From positions 1-64,000 of the forward strand of contig DATCYW010000006.1 in assembly GCA_036526255.1 (NCBI GenBank): 64,000 nt of DNA, read 5' to 3'. The translations under genes and the position numbers were made by a program. Every line of letters begins with the position of its first letter. Position 1 is the first letter of the stretch. Positions 8,045 through 15,543 of this stretch are shown here, one piece after another. Origin of the DNA: Malonomonas sp036526255. GTDB lineage: Bacteria; Desulfobacterota; Desulfuromonadia; Desulfuromonadales; Geopsychrobacteraceae. Below the pieces are notes generated by a model that saw only the letters and a program-made list of their open reading frames with translations, made no database searches and was not told the origin of the DNA.

Positions 8045-10411
8045 TTATTCCATCCCCAGCTCATAATTGAATTTGCTGCACTCCGGTGGATCGCAGCCAC
8101 GCTTGACGCTTTCGAGCACCAGCTTGCCGCGGGCACTGAAAGGGTCGAGGTGCGAGAGGTCGATGATGAAGTTGTCGCAACCGAGACTCTGCAGTTCATT
8201 GATGTTGGCGATGAACGAAAAGTCGGTTTCGCTGCGCAGCCAGGTCAGTCCCTGGCGCTGCGCAACCCGGTAGGCATCCCCGCGGTCCGAGACGACCGGA
8301 CTGTCGGAGCGGACATTTTTCACGGCGATCCGCGAGGTGATCAGCGGCACGCTGGCATAAACCGTCAGGCTGGTGGACAGCCCGGTCTCCCGCTTGAGAA
8401 TCTCGGCGAAGTTGTTGCGATCATCTTCGATGTAAAGTTCGGCGTCGCTGATACCCAGCTCCTTCCAGGCCAGCAGGGCCTGGCTGTTGACCGAAAACAG
8501 CCGGAAGCTGCTGAACAGGTTAAGATTTTCCAGGCCGTCAAACAGCGGAAAGTGGCCCAGATTGTTCAGTCGAAAGTTGCTGAACCCGGCCTGGACCAGT
8601 TGGCGGACCGCGTTACGGGTGTCGCTCCAGTCGCGATCAAAGACAATCAGCGGGATATCCCAGATGACCTGTCTGGCGCGGCGGATCAGCCTGCCGGCCG
8701 CTTGCAGGTTGGGCCCGGTCAGCGGCAGCAGGATGCGATCGACCTGCTGATCCTGCAACAGTCGCTGGTCGCGGGCTTCGCGCAGCTGCAACCGCAGTTC
8801 CCGCTTGCCGGCCTGTGCCGGCCTGATGGGGAGCAGCGCCGACCGGGCGCTCTGCAGGTGTTCGTTTAACCGCTGCCCCTGCTGCGGCAGGCGCAGTTGC
8901 CGCAGCTCGGCATAAAGGTCGCGGCGGATCTGCTTGAGCTGTTTCGGCGGGATGACGATCTTCGGCAGCGCACCGCAACGTAAACTGGACAATCGGAACG
9001 GTTCCCCGGCGGTCGCGGAAAAAACCTGCTCGAGCATCTGCTGGTCGAGGCCGCGCTCTTCAGCCGGATAGCTGTCGATGGCAAATTCGAAGAGCTGCTT
9101 CTGACCGGCAACCTTGGTCTCAATCTGCAGCCGTTGTTCGCTGGCCTCAATCTGCAGGCTGACCGCTTCAGTCCGCGGCTTGATCTGGCTCAGCTTGCGG
9201 CGACAGGCGGCATCGCTGACCGAAAAGGCGCTGCTCGACGAGACCATGAACACCCCGTCGCCGATCTTGAACAGGTTCTGAAAGGTTGAGGGGACGCTGA
9301 CGAAGCTGTTGGCCGGCGCCTTGTTGACGCTTCGTTGCCCCAGTTTGAGCGCCCGGATGGTAAACGCGGTGCCGGCTTTGTCGGTCGCCGGCTGAATCCG
9401 CAGGCGGTCGCCGAGCTGCAGGGCGTCTTTGGTTTTAAAGCTGATCTCGCCGCCATGCACGCGCGACACTTCGCCGAGAAAGCGTCCGGTTGCCCCTTTG
9501 ACCGAAGGGATGGCGATGTCGCTCGGCTGGCCACCAGGCAGAAACCCCTTGGTCGGCTGCCGGCCGAAACTTTCTTTGAGCAGCTGTTTGGCGCTCTGCA
9601 GCAGTGCCGCCCGGCGGTTGGCCGGGGCGTCCATCACCTGGCGGTAGGCGCTGACGACCTTGTAGACATATTCGGCGCTCTTCATCCGCCCTTCGATCTT
9701 GAAGCTGCAGACCCCGGCCTGTTCAAGTTCCGGCAGCAGGTCGATGGCCGAGAGATCGTTGGTGGAGAAGTAGTAGCCCTGCTGCTGGCGATAATTGTGC
9801 CGGCGGCGGCAGGGCTGCGCGCAGCGGCCGCGGTTGCCGCTGTGTCCGCCGAGAAACGAGGAGAAGTAGCACTGGCCGGAAAAGGAGAAGCAGAGCGCGC
9901 CATGGATAAAATGCTCCAGCTCCAGCTTGGTCTGTCGTCTGATTTCGGCGATCTCGGCCAGATTGAGTTCGCGCGCCAGCACGCCGCGGGTGAAACCCAT
10001 CCGCTCCAGCATCTTGACCCCGGCGCTGCTGTGGATGGTCATCTGCGTCGAAGCGTGCAGTTCCAGCCCGGGAAAGTGATCGCGCGCCAGCTTCCAGATC
10101 GCCAGATCCTGGATGATCAGCGCGTCGACCCCGCTCTGCTCCAGGGCGCCGAGCGTGTCGATCAGCTGCGGCAGCTCGGTCTCCTTGACCAGGGTGTTCA
10201 TGGTCACGTAGAGCCGTTTCCCTTCGCCCTGGGTGTAGCGAGTCAGTTTGTCCAGATCGTACAGGCTGAAGTTTTTCGCCTTGGCGCGGGCGGAGAACTC
10301 TTTCAAGCCAAGATAGACGGCGTCGGCGCCCGCTTCCATGGCGGCAAAAAAAGCCTCGAAACTGCCTGCCGGGGCAAGCAGTTCGGGGCGTTGGCTGTGC
10401 TGTTTGGTCAT
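8045..10411 (-). CDS. U32 family peptidase / RlhA-like protein with DUF3656
   Basis: A 788-residue protein of the large U32 form. The N-terminal 320 residues are the U32 barrel (P-E-L-L-A-P-A-G-S-F-E-A, G-A-D-A-V-Y-L-G), including the signature E-H-F-I-H-G-A-L-C-x-x-x-S-G-Q-C and the nearby C-A-Q-P-C, together four Cys that can bind an Fe-S cluster. The rest matches the DUF3656-type extension. The best studied relative, E. coli RlhA, is needed for hydroxylation of 23S rRNA C2501, so an RNA-modifying role is more likely than proteolysis; this is an inference from family knowledge. Confidence 0.88.
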   Translation of the reverse strand: MTKQHSQRPELLAPAGSFEAFFAAMEAGADAVYLGLKEFSARAKAKNFSLYDLDKLTRYTQGEGKRLYVTMNTLVKETELPQLIDTLGALEQSGVDALIIQDLAIWKLARDHFPGLELHASTQMTIHSSAGVKMLERMGFTRGVLARELNLAEIAEIRRQTKLELEHFIHGALCFSFSGQCYFSSFLGGHSGNRGRCAQPCRRRHNYRQQQGYYFSTNDLSAIDLLPELEQAGVCSFKIEGRMKSAEYVYKVVSAYRQVMDAPANRRAALLQSAKQLLKESFGRQPTKGFLPGGQPSDIAIPSVKGATGRFLGEVSRVHGGEISFKTKDALQLGDRLRIQPATDKAGTAFTIRALKLGQRSVNKAPANSFVSVPSTFQNLFKIGDGVFMVSSSSAFSVSDAACRRKLSQIKPRTEAVSLQIEASEQRLQIETKVAGQKQLFEFAIDSYPAEERGLDQQMLEQVFSATAGEPFRLSSLRCGALPKIVIPPKQLKQIRRDLYAELRQLRLPQQGQRLNEHLQSARSALLPIRPAQAGKRELRLQLREARDQRLLQDQQVDRILLPLTGPNLQAAGRLIRRARQVIWDIPLIVFDRDWSDTRNAVRQLVQAGFSNFRLNNLGHFPLFDGLENLNLFSSFRLFSVNSQALLAWKELGISDAELYIEDDRNNFAEILKRETGLSTSLTVYASVPLITSRIAVKNVRSDSPVVSDRGDAYRVAQRQGLTWLRSETDFSFIANINELQSLGCDNFIIDLSHLDPFSARGKLVLESVKRGCDPPECSKFNYELGME

Positions 10412-10460
10412 GCTGTTCTTTCTTTATGTGTGCGGTTTCCCCTGCGGGAGTGACGCGTCA

Positions 10461-11180
10461 TTATTTTTTGTCGAGCAGTTTTTCAAACTCTTTGAAGTTG
10501 GAGCCGGAAATAAACTTGCCGTTGATCCAGTAGCGCGGGGTGCTGTTGATGCCGATCGATCGGGCGATCTGACGATGGCTGTCAAGCTGGCCGTTGTCGG
10601 TGAATTCTGGAAGCGGCTGTTTGTCGTAGGCGCCGGTGAAGACCTCTTCGTAGGCGGCTTCCGGATCCTTGGCCGAAAGGATATAGCTCGATTTGGCGGC
10701 GGCCTGCGGGTGGATCTGGTCGAGCGGGTAGAGGAAAATGTAGCGGGTCACGTCAGTCCGGGCAGAGAAAAACGCCGAACCGTCGCGGCAGAAAGGGCAG
10801 TCCGGATCGGAAATCTCGACCACCTGATTCGGGCCGTTGCCGATCTTCAGCGCCTTGTCCAGCGGCAACATCTCCAGCTTGGTGGTCATCAGGCGGTTTT
10901 TACTCTCGCGGGTTAAGTTCTGGCCGCCATTGTTCCAGATTTCACCGACCAGAATCAGCCCGCTGCGCGGCGCGAAATAGAGAATCTCGTCATTCTGGGC
11001 GACGATTTCAAAGATCCCTTCGATCGGCGTCGTGCTGACCTGTTTCGCCTGGATGCTCGGGAAAGCCATCTCCAGCGCTGTGCCGACCGACTTCAGCTGT
11101 GCCTCCTGGGTCGGAGCAGCGACTGCAAGGCTGGGCAAAAAAACTGTCAGGCAGAACAGGCAGAGGATAAATCGGGACAT
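10461..11180 (-). CDS. DsbC-like periplasmic thiol-disulfide protein
   Basis: A 239-residue exported protein. A signal peptide ends near A-V-A-A (residue 22). Residues about 25-105 resemble the DsbC/DsbG N-terminal dimerisation domain, and a thioredoxin fold follows with active site D-P-D-C-P-F-C at Cys128/Cys131. The cis-Pro segment is S-T-P-R-Y-W-I-N-G near residue 215. Disulfide isomerase or a cytochrome-c thiol reductase are both possible roles. It has the arrangement of DsbC-like proteins but the CPFC pair differs from CGYC of E. coli DsbC. Confidence 0.82.
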   Translation of the reverse strand: MSRFILCLFCLTVFLPSLAVAAPTQEAQLKSVGTALEMAFPSIQAKQVSTTPIEGIFEIVAQNDEILYFAPRSGLILVGEIWNNGGQNLTRESKNRLMTTKLEMLPLDKALKIGNGPNQVVEISDPDCPFCRDGSAFFSARTDVTRYIFLYPLDQIHPQAAAKSSYILSAKDPEAAYEEVFTGAYDKQPLPEFTDNGQLDSHRQIARSIGINSTPRYWINGKFISGSNFKEFEKLLDKK

Positions 11181-11405
11181 TATGTGGCTCCTGTGGGAAA
11201 TTGGTTAACGCGCTCAAGCATACCCCAGCCAGGCTTTCGGTAAAAGAGGAGAAAGGGGGGCATTTGCTTGCTGAACGATTATATTTGTGATATTTAATGG
11301 ATTTCTTGTCAAGTTGAGGGTCCGGCCGGATTCACCGGCTTTGATGCTTTCTCCCACGACTTGATGAAGCTGCAGCTAACCGATTATTTCAGCAGTGGAG
11401 CCGCC

Positions 11406-13094
11406 ATGGGCCAGGAACAGAATGCAGACTTGAGTTATCTGAAAAAGGTCTTTTATTTTACCCACATCATGGGCTTGTCCGCGGCGGCTTTGTTCCCCTT
11501 TGCCGTCAGTCCGGTGGTCGGGTCGGTGGCGTTCAGTCCAGCCTTCGTTTTCATGTCGGTGCTGTTCGGTTACGGCGTCGCCGTCTCCTCTTATTTCTAT
11601 ATCCGCGAGACCCTTAAAAAACAGTTACGGCTGCAGCTGCGACTGCTCGAGCCCTTAACCGGTCAGCTCGAAGTCGGGCACGAATCGCTCGAATCGCTGA
11701 CCGATTCCGTTGAGGGGGGCGTTGCCCAGGTGAAGCATCTGGTCGAATCGGTGCTGGGTACGGCGGATAAGCTGGTGCCTTATTATCGCTCGGTATCACA
11801 GTCGACTCTGTTTCTGGCTGATCGGGCCAAAGACGGCCTGGCCGCGGCGCATGACACCCGCCGGGATGTCGTGACCATGGAGGATAAGCAGAAGGATGTG
11901 GTCGCGCTGATGAGCTCGCTCTCGCAGCGTTCTCAGGATGAAGCGGCGCTGTCGCGGCAACTGGCGCAGTCGCTGGGCGAGATGGCCCGGGCCACCGATC
12001 ATTCGACGGCAAAATTTATTGAAACCACCACCGCCGTTGAAGAAATGACCGCCAGCGTCCGTGAAGTGGCCAATCAGGCTGAAGATATCGCCCGCTCGGT
12101 GGAGGACACGGCCCAGCAGATGGATGCCATCGGCGAGTCCTTTGAGCGGATCCGCAAAGGCTCGGCGGCCGGCAACGAAGCGGTACAGAAGGTCAAGCGG
12201 GACGCCGAAGAGGGACTGCAGGTGATGACGCGCTCCAACGAAGAGTTCGACCTGATCGCCCATGAAAGCCAGCAGGCGATGGAAGCGATGGTCCGGCTGT
12301 CGAATCAGGCCAAGCAGGTCGGCAAGATTATCGGTGTCATCAAGGATCTGGTTGGCGATACCGAACTGCTCGCCTTTAACGCGGCGATTATCGCCGCCAA
12401 GGCCGGCGACGAAGGGAAGGGTTTTGCCGTGGTTGCCGATGAGATCAAGGATCTGGCCGATCGGACCACCGACAGCGCCCAGGACATTCAGCGGATCATT
12501 CAGGCGATCAGCAAGGATACCGAAGAAGCGCTGCAGGCGGTTGACGCCACGGCCAAGCGGATTACCCACGGTAAGGAGAATTCGCTGCGCACCGGCGAAG
12601 CGCTTAACCAGATTGTCAAATCGGTTGGTCTGGCTTCCGCCGCCACCGACGAGATCAGTCAGTTGACTAGCACCCAGGGGAGCAGAGCCAAGGCGATGCT
12701 CAACGATGCGGGGCAGAGCCTGCGCTCAGTGCGTGCTGTCGCCCGGGCGATGAAGGAGCAGCGCACCGGAATCGTCAGAATTCAGGAAGGGACCAGCGAG
12801 ATGAAGTCCGCGGCCGATCAGGTCGCGCGCGGGATGGAAGAGCAGCTGCGGGCCACCCATGAGCTGGATCGCGGTCTGGCTGAACGCGAAGAACAGATTC
12901 TGGCGGTTGCCGAAGCGAACCGTTTCCAGCAGGCAGCCTCCGAGCGCCTTTCGCGACACTTTGAAAAGGCCGAAGTCCGATTGCACAAGAACGTCGAGAA
13001 GGCGGCCTTGATTACCGCTGAGGTCAAAGAGTTGGAAAAATTGACCGATGAGTTGCGTCGCCTTGGTCAGGATTATTTAAAAAGAAAATCCTGA
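11406..13094 (+). CDS. Methyl-accepting chemotaxis protein without periplasmic domain
   Basis: A 562-residue chemoreceptor. Two membrane helices lie within the first 70 residues, separated by only a few residues, so there is no periplasmic sensor. A long coiled-coil signalling domain follows; its hairpin tip reads D-T-E-L-L-A-F-N-A-A-I-I-A-A-K-A-G-D-E-G, a divergent version of the usual T-N-L-L-A-L-N-A-A-I-E-A-A-R-A-G. The ATG at 11406 is chosen because GGAG lies 5 bases upstream; upstream ATG codons at 11361/11364 lack a site. The sense mechanism is unknown; it might sense through the membrane or a partner. Confidence 0.88.
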   Translation: MGQEQNADLSYLKKVFYFTHIMGLSAAALFPFAVSPVVGSVAFSPAFVFMSVLFGYGVAVSSYFYIRETLKKQLRLQLRLLEPLTGQLEVGHESLESLTDSVEGGVAQVKHLVESVLGTADKLVPYYRSVSQSTLFLADRAKDGLAAAHDTRRDVVTMEDKQKDVVALMSSLSQRSQDEAALSRQLAQSLGEMARATDHSTAKFIETTTAVEEMTASVREVANQAEDIARSVEDTAQQMDAIGESFERIRKGSAAGNEAVQKVKRDAEEGLQVMTRSNEEFDLIAHESQQAMEAMVRLSNQAKQVGKIIGVIKDLVGDTELLAFNAAIIAAKAGDEGKGFAVVADEIKDLADRTTDSAQDIQRIIQAISKDTEEALQAVDATAKRITHGKENSLRTGEALNQIVKSVGLASAATDEISQLTSTQGSRAKAMLNDAGQSLRSVRAVARAMKEQRTGIVRIQEGTSEMKSAADQVARGMEEQLRATHELDRGLAEREEQILAVAEANRFQQAASERLSRHFEKAEVRLHKNVEKAALITAEVKELEKLTDELRRLGQDYLKRKS

Positions 13095-13116
13095 AGGTCA
13101 GGCACAGGAAAGAACA

Positions 13117-13157
13117 AAAAAACCGTGGACGGCTTTAGCCATCCACGGTTTTTTATT
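13117..13157. terminator. Strong intrinsic terminator after the chemoreceptor
   Basis: AAAAAACCGTGGA and TCCACGGTTTTTT form a stem around GGCTTTAGCCA or similar, with a T-tract on the plus strand and an A-tract upstream that makes it bidirectional. It closes the chemoreceptor gene and may also end the minus-strand RND operon. Confidence 0.85.
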
Positions 13158-13240
13158 GCCCAGTCGTCACGGCGGCTCATTGTCGGTGGAGGCGACCACG
13201 ACAAAAAGCAACCGCAGCGAAAGAGCAAGTTCTTATTGTC

Positions 13241-13432
13241 TCAGCCCTCTTTGACTCCCAGTTTACGCAGGATGGTGATCAGCGGGCACCAGTTGCTGAA
13301 GGCACTCTGAAACAGGTTCAGGCCGACAAAGGCGGTGAAATACAGCCAGTTCGGCGAATGCAGCTGGGACAGCAGCAGGCTTAAAAGCACAAAGAATCCG
13401 GCGGCCAGGCGCAGATAACGGTTAACGGTCAT
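13241..13432 (-). CDS. DUF2892 (YgaP-type) small membrane protein
   Basis: A 63-residue protein with two hydrophobic segments separated by a short loop and the family-typical F-V-G-L-N-L-F-Q-S-A-F-S-N-W-C-P stretch, followed by a basic C-terminal end. This is the DUF2892/YgaP transmembrane module, found alone or attached to rhodanese domains. The conserved Cys in NWCP is present. It is the last gene of the RND exporter run, 30 bp after the barrel gene. Confidence 0.85.
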   Translation of the reverse strand: MTVNRYLRLAAGFFVLLSLLLSQLHSPNWLYFTAFVGLNLFQSAFSNWCPLITILRKLGVKEG

Positions 13433-13462
13433 GGGATGTCTCCTTTTGGGTTGATTCAGGCA

Positions 13463-14755
13463 TCAGAAGCTGTAACGGATGCCGGCGTAAATGTTGCTGT
13501 TATCGGCAAACTGGCCGAAGAAAGTGTCCCGCCGCTGACCGCCGAACAGGTTCCCTCCAGCGGTCAGTAATAGCGCATCGGTCAGTTTGTATTTCACCGT
13601 CGGTCGCAGGTAGAAATCCTGATCGCTCGGCGACCAGTAACCGAACAGACTTAGAGTCAGCGTCTGCTGCAGCAGCAGTTTGGTCAGTCGCAGGGTCAGC
13701 ATCTGACGGTATTCGTCGCGTGGCTGCTGGCCTGCGGGCAGGCTCTGCCGGTAGCTACCGTAGTCGAGCAGCTGCTCGAGATAAAATTGTCCGCCGGCGG
13801 TCAGCTCTCTGGCCAGCTCCCGTTCATAGCCGAGCAGGTAGCGCAGTTCGCTGTTGGGCCGCAGCGGATCCGTACCGCTGCGGTCGTCGCGGGAATCGTA
13901 ATAGCCAAACTCCGCATTGCCGATCCCCCCCTGCAGGGAGCCGCGCAGGCTGGCGCCGTATGTGTTCAGGCGCGGGAAGCTGGCGCGGCCGCTGGTCTGG
14001 TTAAATCCCGCCGGACTCTTCCAGTATCCGCGATAGCCGTAGGCTGCGAGTTCGTAGCCGGCAATATTCCTCGTCAGCCGCAGCGCCAGCTCGTAATCCT
14101 GCAGCCAGTTGTCCGGCCGTTCGGCATCGCTGACCGCGTCCCGTCCGGCCACTCTGCCCAGCTGCGGATTCCAGTAGGACAGCCGCTCGCCGCTGATATA
14201 GCGATCGCTGTCGAACAGCGGGGTCAGGGCCAGGTCGATGGTCGCCCAGGCGGGGAACAGGCTCAGCAACAGGGCATCGGATGGCGCCTTCAGGTAGGCT
14301 TCGTCGCGACCGATAAAAAACGCCTGCCAGTCCTTCGGGAACAGATCGTTGATAAACAGCAGGTCGCCGGTGCCCCAGGTGAGGATCTGGCGGCCGATTT
14401 TCAGATCGCTGCTCTCGGTCGGGGAGAAGACCAGGTTCGCCTCGCGCAGGTCGAAAATTCCGTCGCCTGTCTGCAGATCGAGCGACTCTCCGGAGGTCAC
14501 TTCATCGGCCAGCAGATCGCCGCGCAGCTGCAGGGTGGCGGCGTCGAACTGATGACTGTATTCAAGCTGCAGCCGCGCTTCCAGCAGGCTGGTGTCGCGC
14601 TGGTATTTATCGCTCTGCAGACGACTGCCGGCACGCAGGTCGACAAAACCGTGGATCTCTGCCGGGTAAGGTAGCTCCCAGGCAAACAGTGTGGCCGGCA
14701 GCAGAAACAGGCAGAGCGTCAGCAGCGTCTTCAGCGGTGGCTTGGTCTGTCGCAT
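13463..14755 (-). CDS. Outer-membrane beta-barrel protein of the RND locus
   Basis: A 430-residue protein with a signal peptide ending near L-F-A-W and a C-terminal Y-S-F typical of outer-membrane barrels. The body has alternating polar/hydrophobic strands such as I-H-G-F-V-D-L-R-A-G near the start and I-G-R-Q-I-L-T-W-G-T-G-D near residue 130. The latter resembles motifs of the DUF1302/alginate-export type barrels that occur with RND and LolA-like genes. It probably forms the outer-membrane part of the exporter encoded upstream; the transported substrate is unknown. Confidence 0.75.
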   Translation of the reverse strand: MRQTKPPLKTLLTLCLFLLPATLFAWELPYPAEIHGFVDLRAGSRLQSDKYQRDTSLLEARLQLEYSHQFDAATLQLRGDLLADEVTSGESLDLQTGDGIFDLREANLVFSPTESSDLKIGRQILTWGTGDLLFINDLFPKDWQAFFIGRDEAYLKAPSDALLLSLFPAWATIDLALTPLFDSDRYISGERLSYWNPQLGRVAGRDAVSDAERPDNWLQDYELALRLTRNIAGYELAAYGYRGYWKSPAGFNQTSGRASFPRLNTYGASLRGSLQGGIGNAEFGYYDSRDDRSGTDPLRPNSELRYLLGYERELARELTAGGQFYLEQLLDYGSYRQSLPAGQQPRDEYRQMLTLRLTKLLLQQTLTLSLFGYWSPSDQDFYLRPTVKYKLTDALLLTAGGNLFGGQRRDTFFGQFADNSNIYAGIRYSF

Positions 14756-14772
14756 CGTCTCCTCTTCCGCCG

Positions 14773-15543
14773 TTATTGAACTTCACGTGGTGGCCGGCGC
14801 AAAAAGCGTTCGGTGAAAATCTGCGCGCTCAACCCGGTGTCATATTTGACATTGCTGAAACTGTTCAGGGTGCTGGTGCCGGCGCGCAGGTCGCTGGCTC
14901 TGGCTTCGACGACCGTCGGGTGACCGTCGATCACCGCGACTTTCAGCGCCTCGATCTGACGGTAGGCCTGCCCCTGACGATCGTAGTAGATCGCCTTGAG
15001 CGGCAGAAAGGTCTGCTTGTCGATCCAGACCTGGTACCAGGCGAACTCGACGCTTCCGGCGTCTTTTGGTTCGCTGCGCAGCAGGTAAGCGCTATCGGTC
15101 TCTTCTACCAGATGATGGTTGTCCTCAGCGACGCCACGGCCGGACACATCCTCATAGAAAAAATCGGAGCCGACAAAGCTGGTGCGTTTGTCGCCGGGGG
15201 CGATCCGTTTTTTCAGGTTGAGCGCCGGCAGCCAAAGCCAGCGGTCGTCCTCTTTGCCGACGTTTTTCCAGACCAGAAAAGCCATCTTGCGCACATCGGC
15301 TGGAGCCTGAAAATAGACGTAGAACTTCTGGTCCTCACCCTGATCGGTCAGGCGCAACATGGTGAACTGTCGGTCGCGGGTTTGGCCGTTGGGGGCGGTG
15401 ATGGTCATGCTGACATCGGCGCGGCCATCCTTGCCGGCATAGTATGCGGCCCGGTTGGCTTTGGCGACAATCTCATCGGCGCTCGGCGCCGCCTGGACTG
15501 TCACCGGCAGCAGCAGGAGCATAAGCAACAGCAGCTTGTTCAT
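14773..15543 (-). CDS. LolA-like outer-membrane lipoprotein-sorting protein
   Basis: A 256-residue periplasmic protein with a clear signal peptide (Leu-rich core, A at V-Q-A). The mature part follows the LolA-like fold of the family annotated outer membrane lipoprotein-sorting protein: A-D-E-I-V-A-K-A-N-R, D-V-S-M-T-I-T, then W-L-W-L-P-A-L and S-F-V-G-S-D-F-F-Y-E-D. Such proteins bind acyl chains, and when coded with an RND pump they likely carry a lipid across the periplasm. The start overlaps the stop of the RND gene by 4 bp. Confidence 0.85.
   Translation of the reverse strand: MNKLLLLMLLLLPVTVQAAPSADEIVAKANRAAYYAGKDGRADVSMTITAPNGQTRDRQFTMLRLTDQGEDQKFYVYFQAPADVRKMAFLVWKNVGKEDDRWLWLPALNLKKRIAPGDKRTSFVGSDFFYEDVSGRGVAEDNHHLVEETDSAYLLRSEPKDAGSVEFAWYQVWIDKQTFLPLKAIYYDRQGQAYRQIEALKVAVIDGHPTVVEARASDLRAGTSTLNSFSNVKYDTGLSAQIFTERFLRRPPREVQ

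Noticed and set aside
9335..10453. Plus-strand open frame of 372 codons
   Set aside because: Antisense to the U32 peptidase gene, without a domain or ribosome site.
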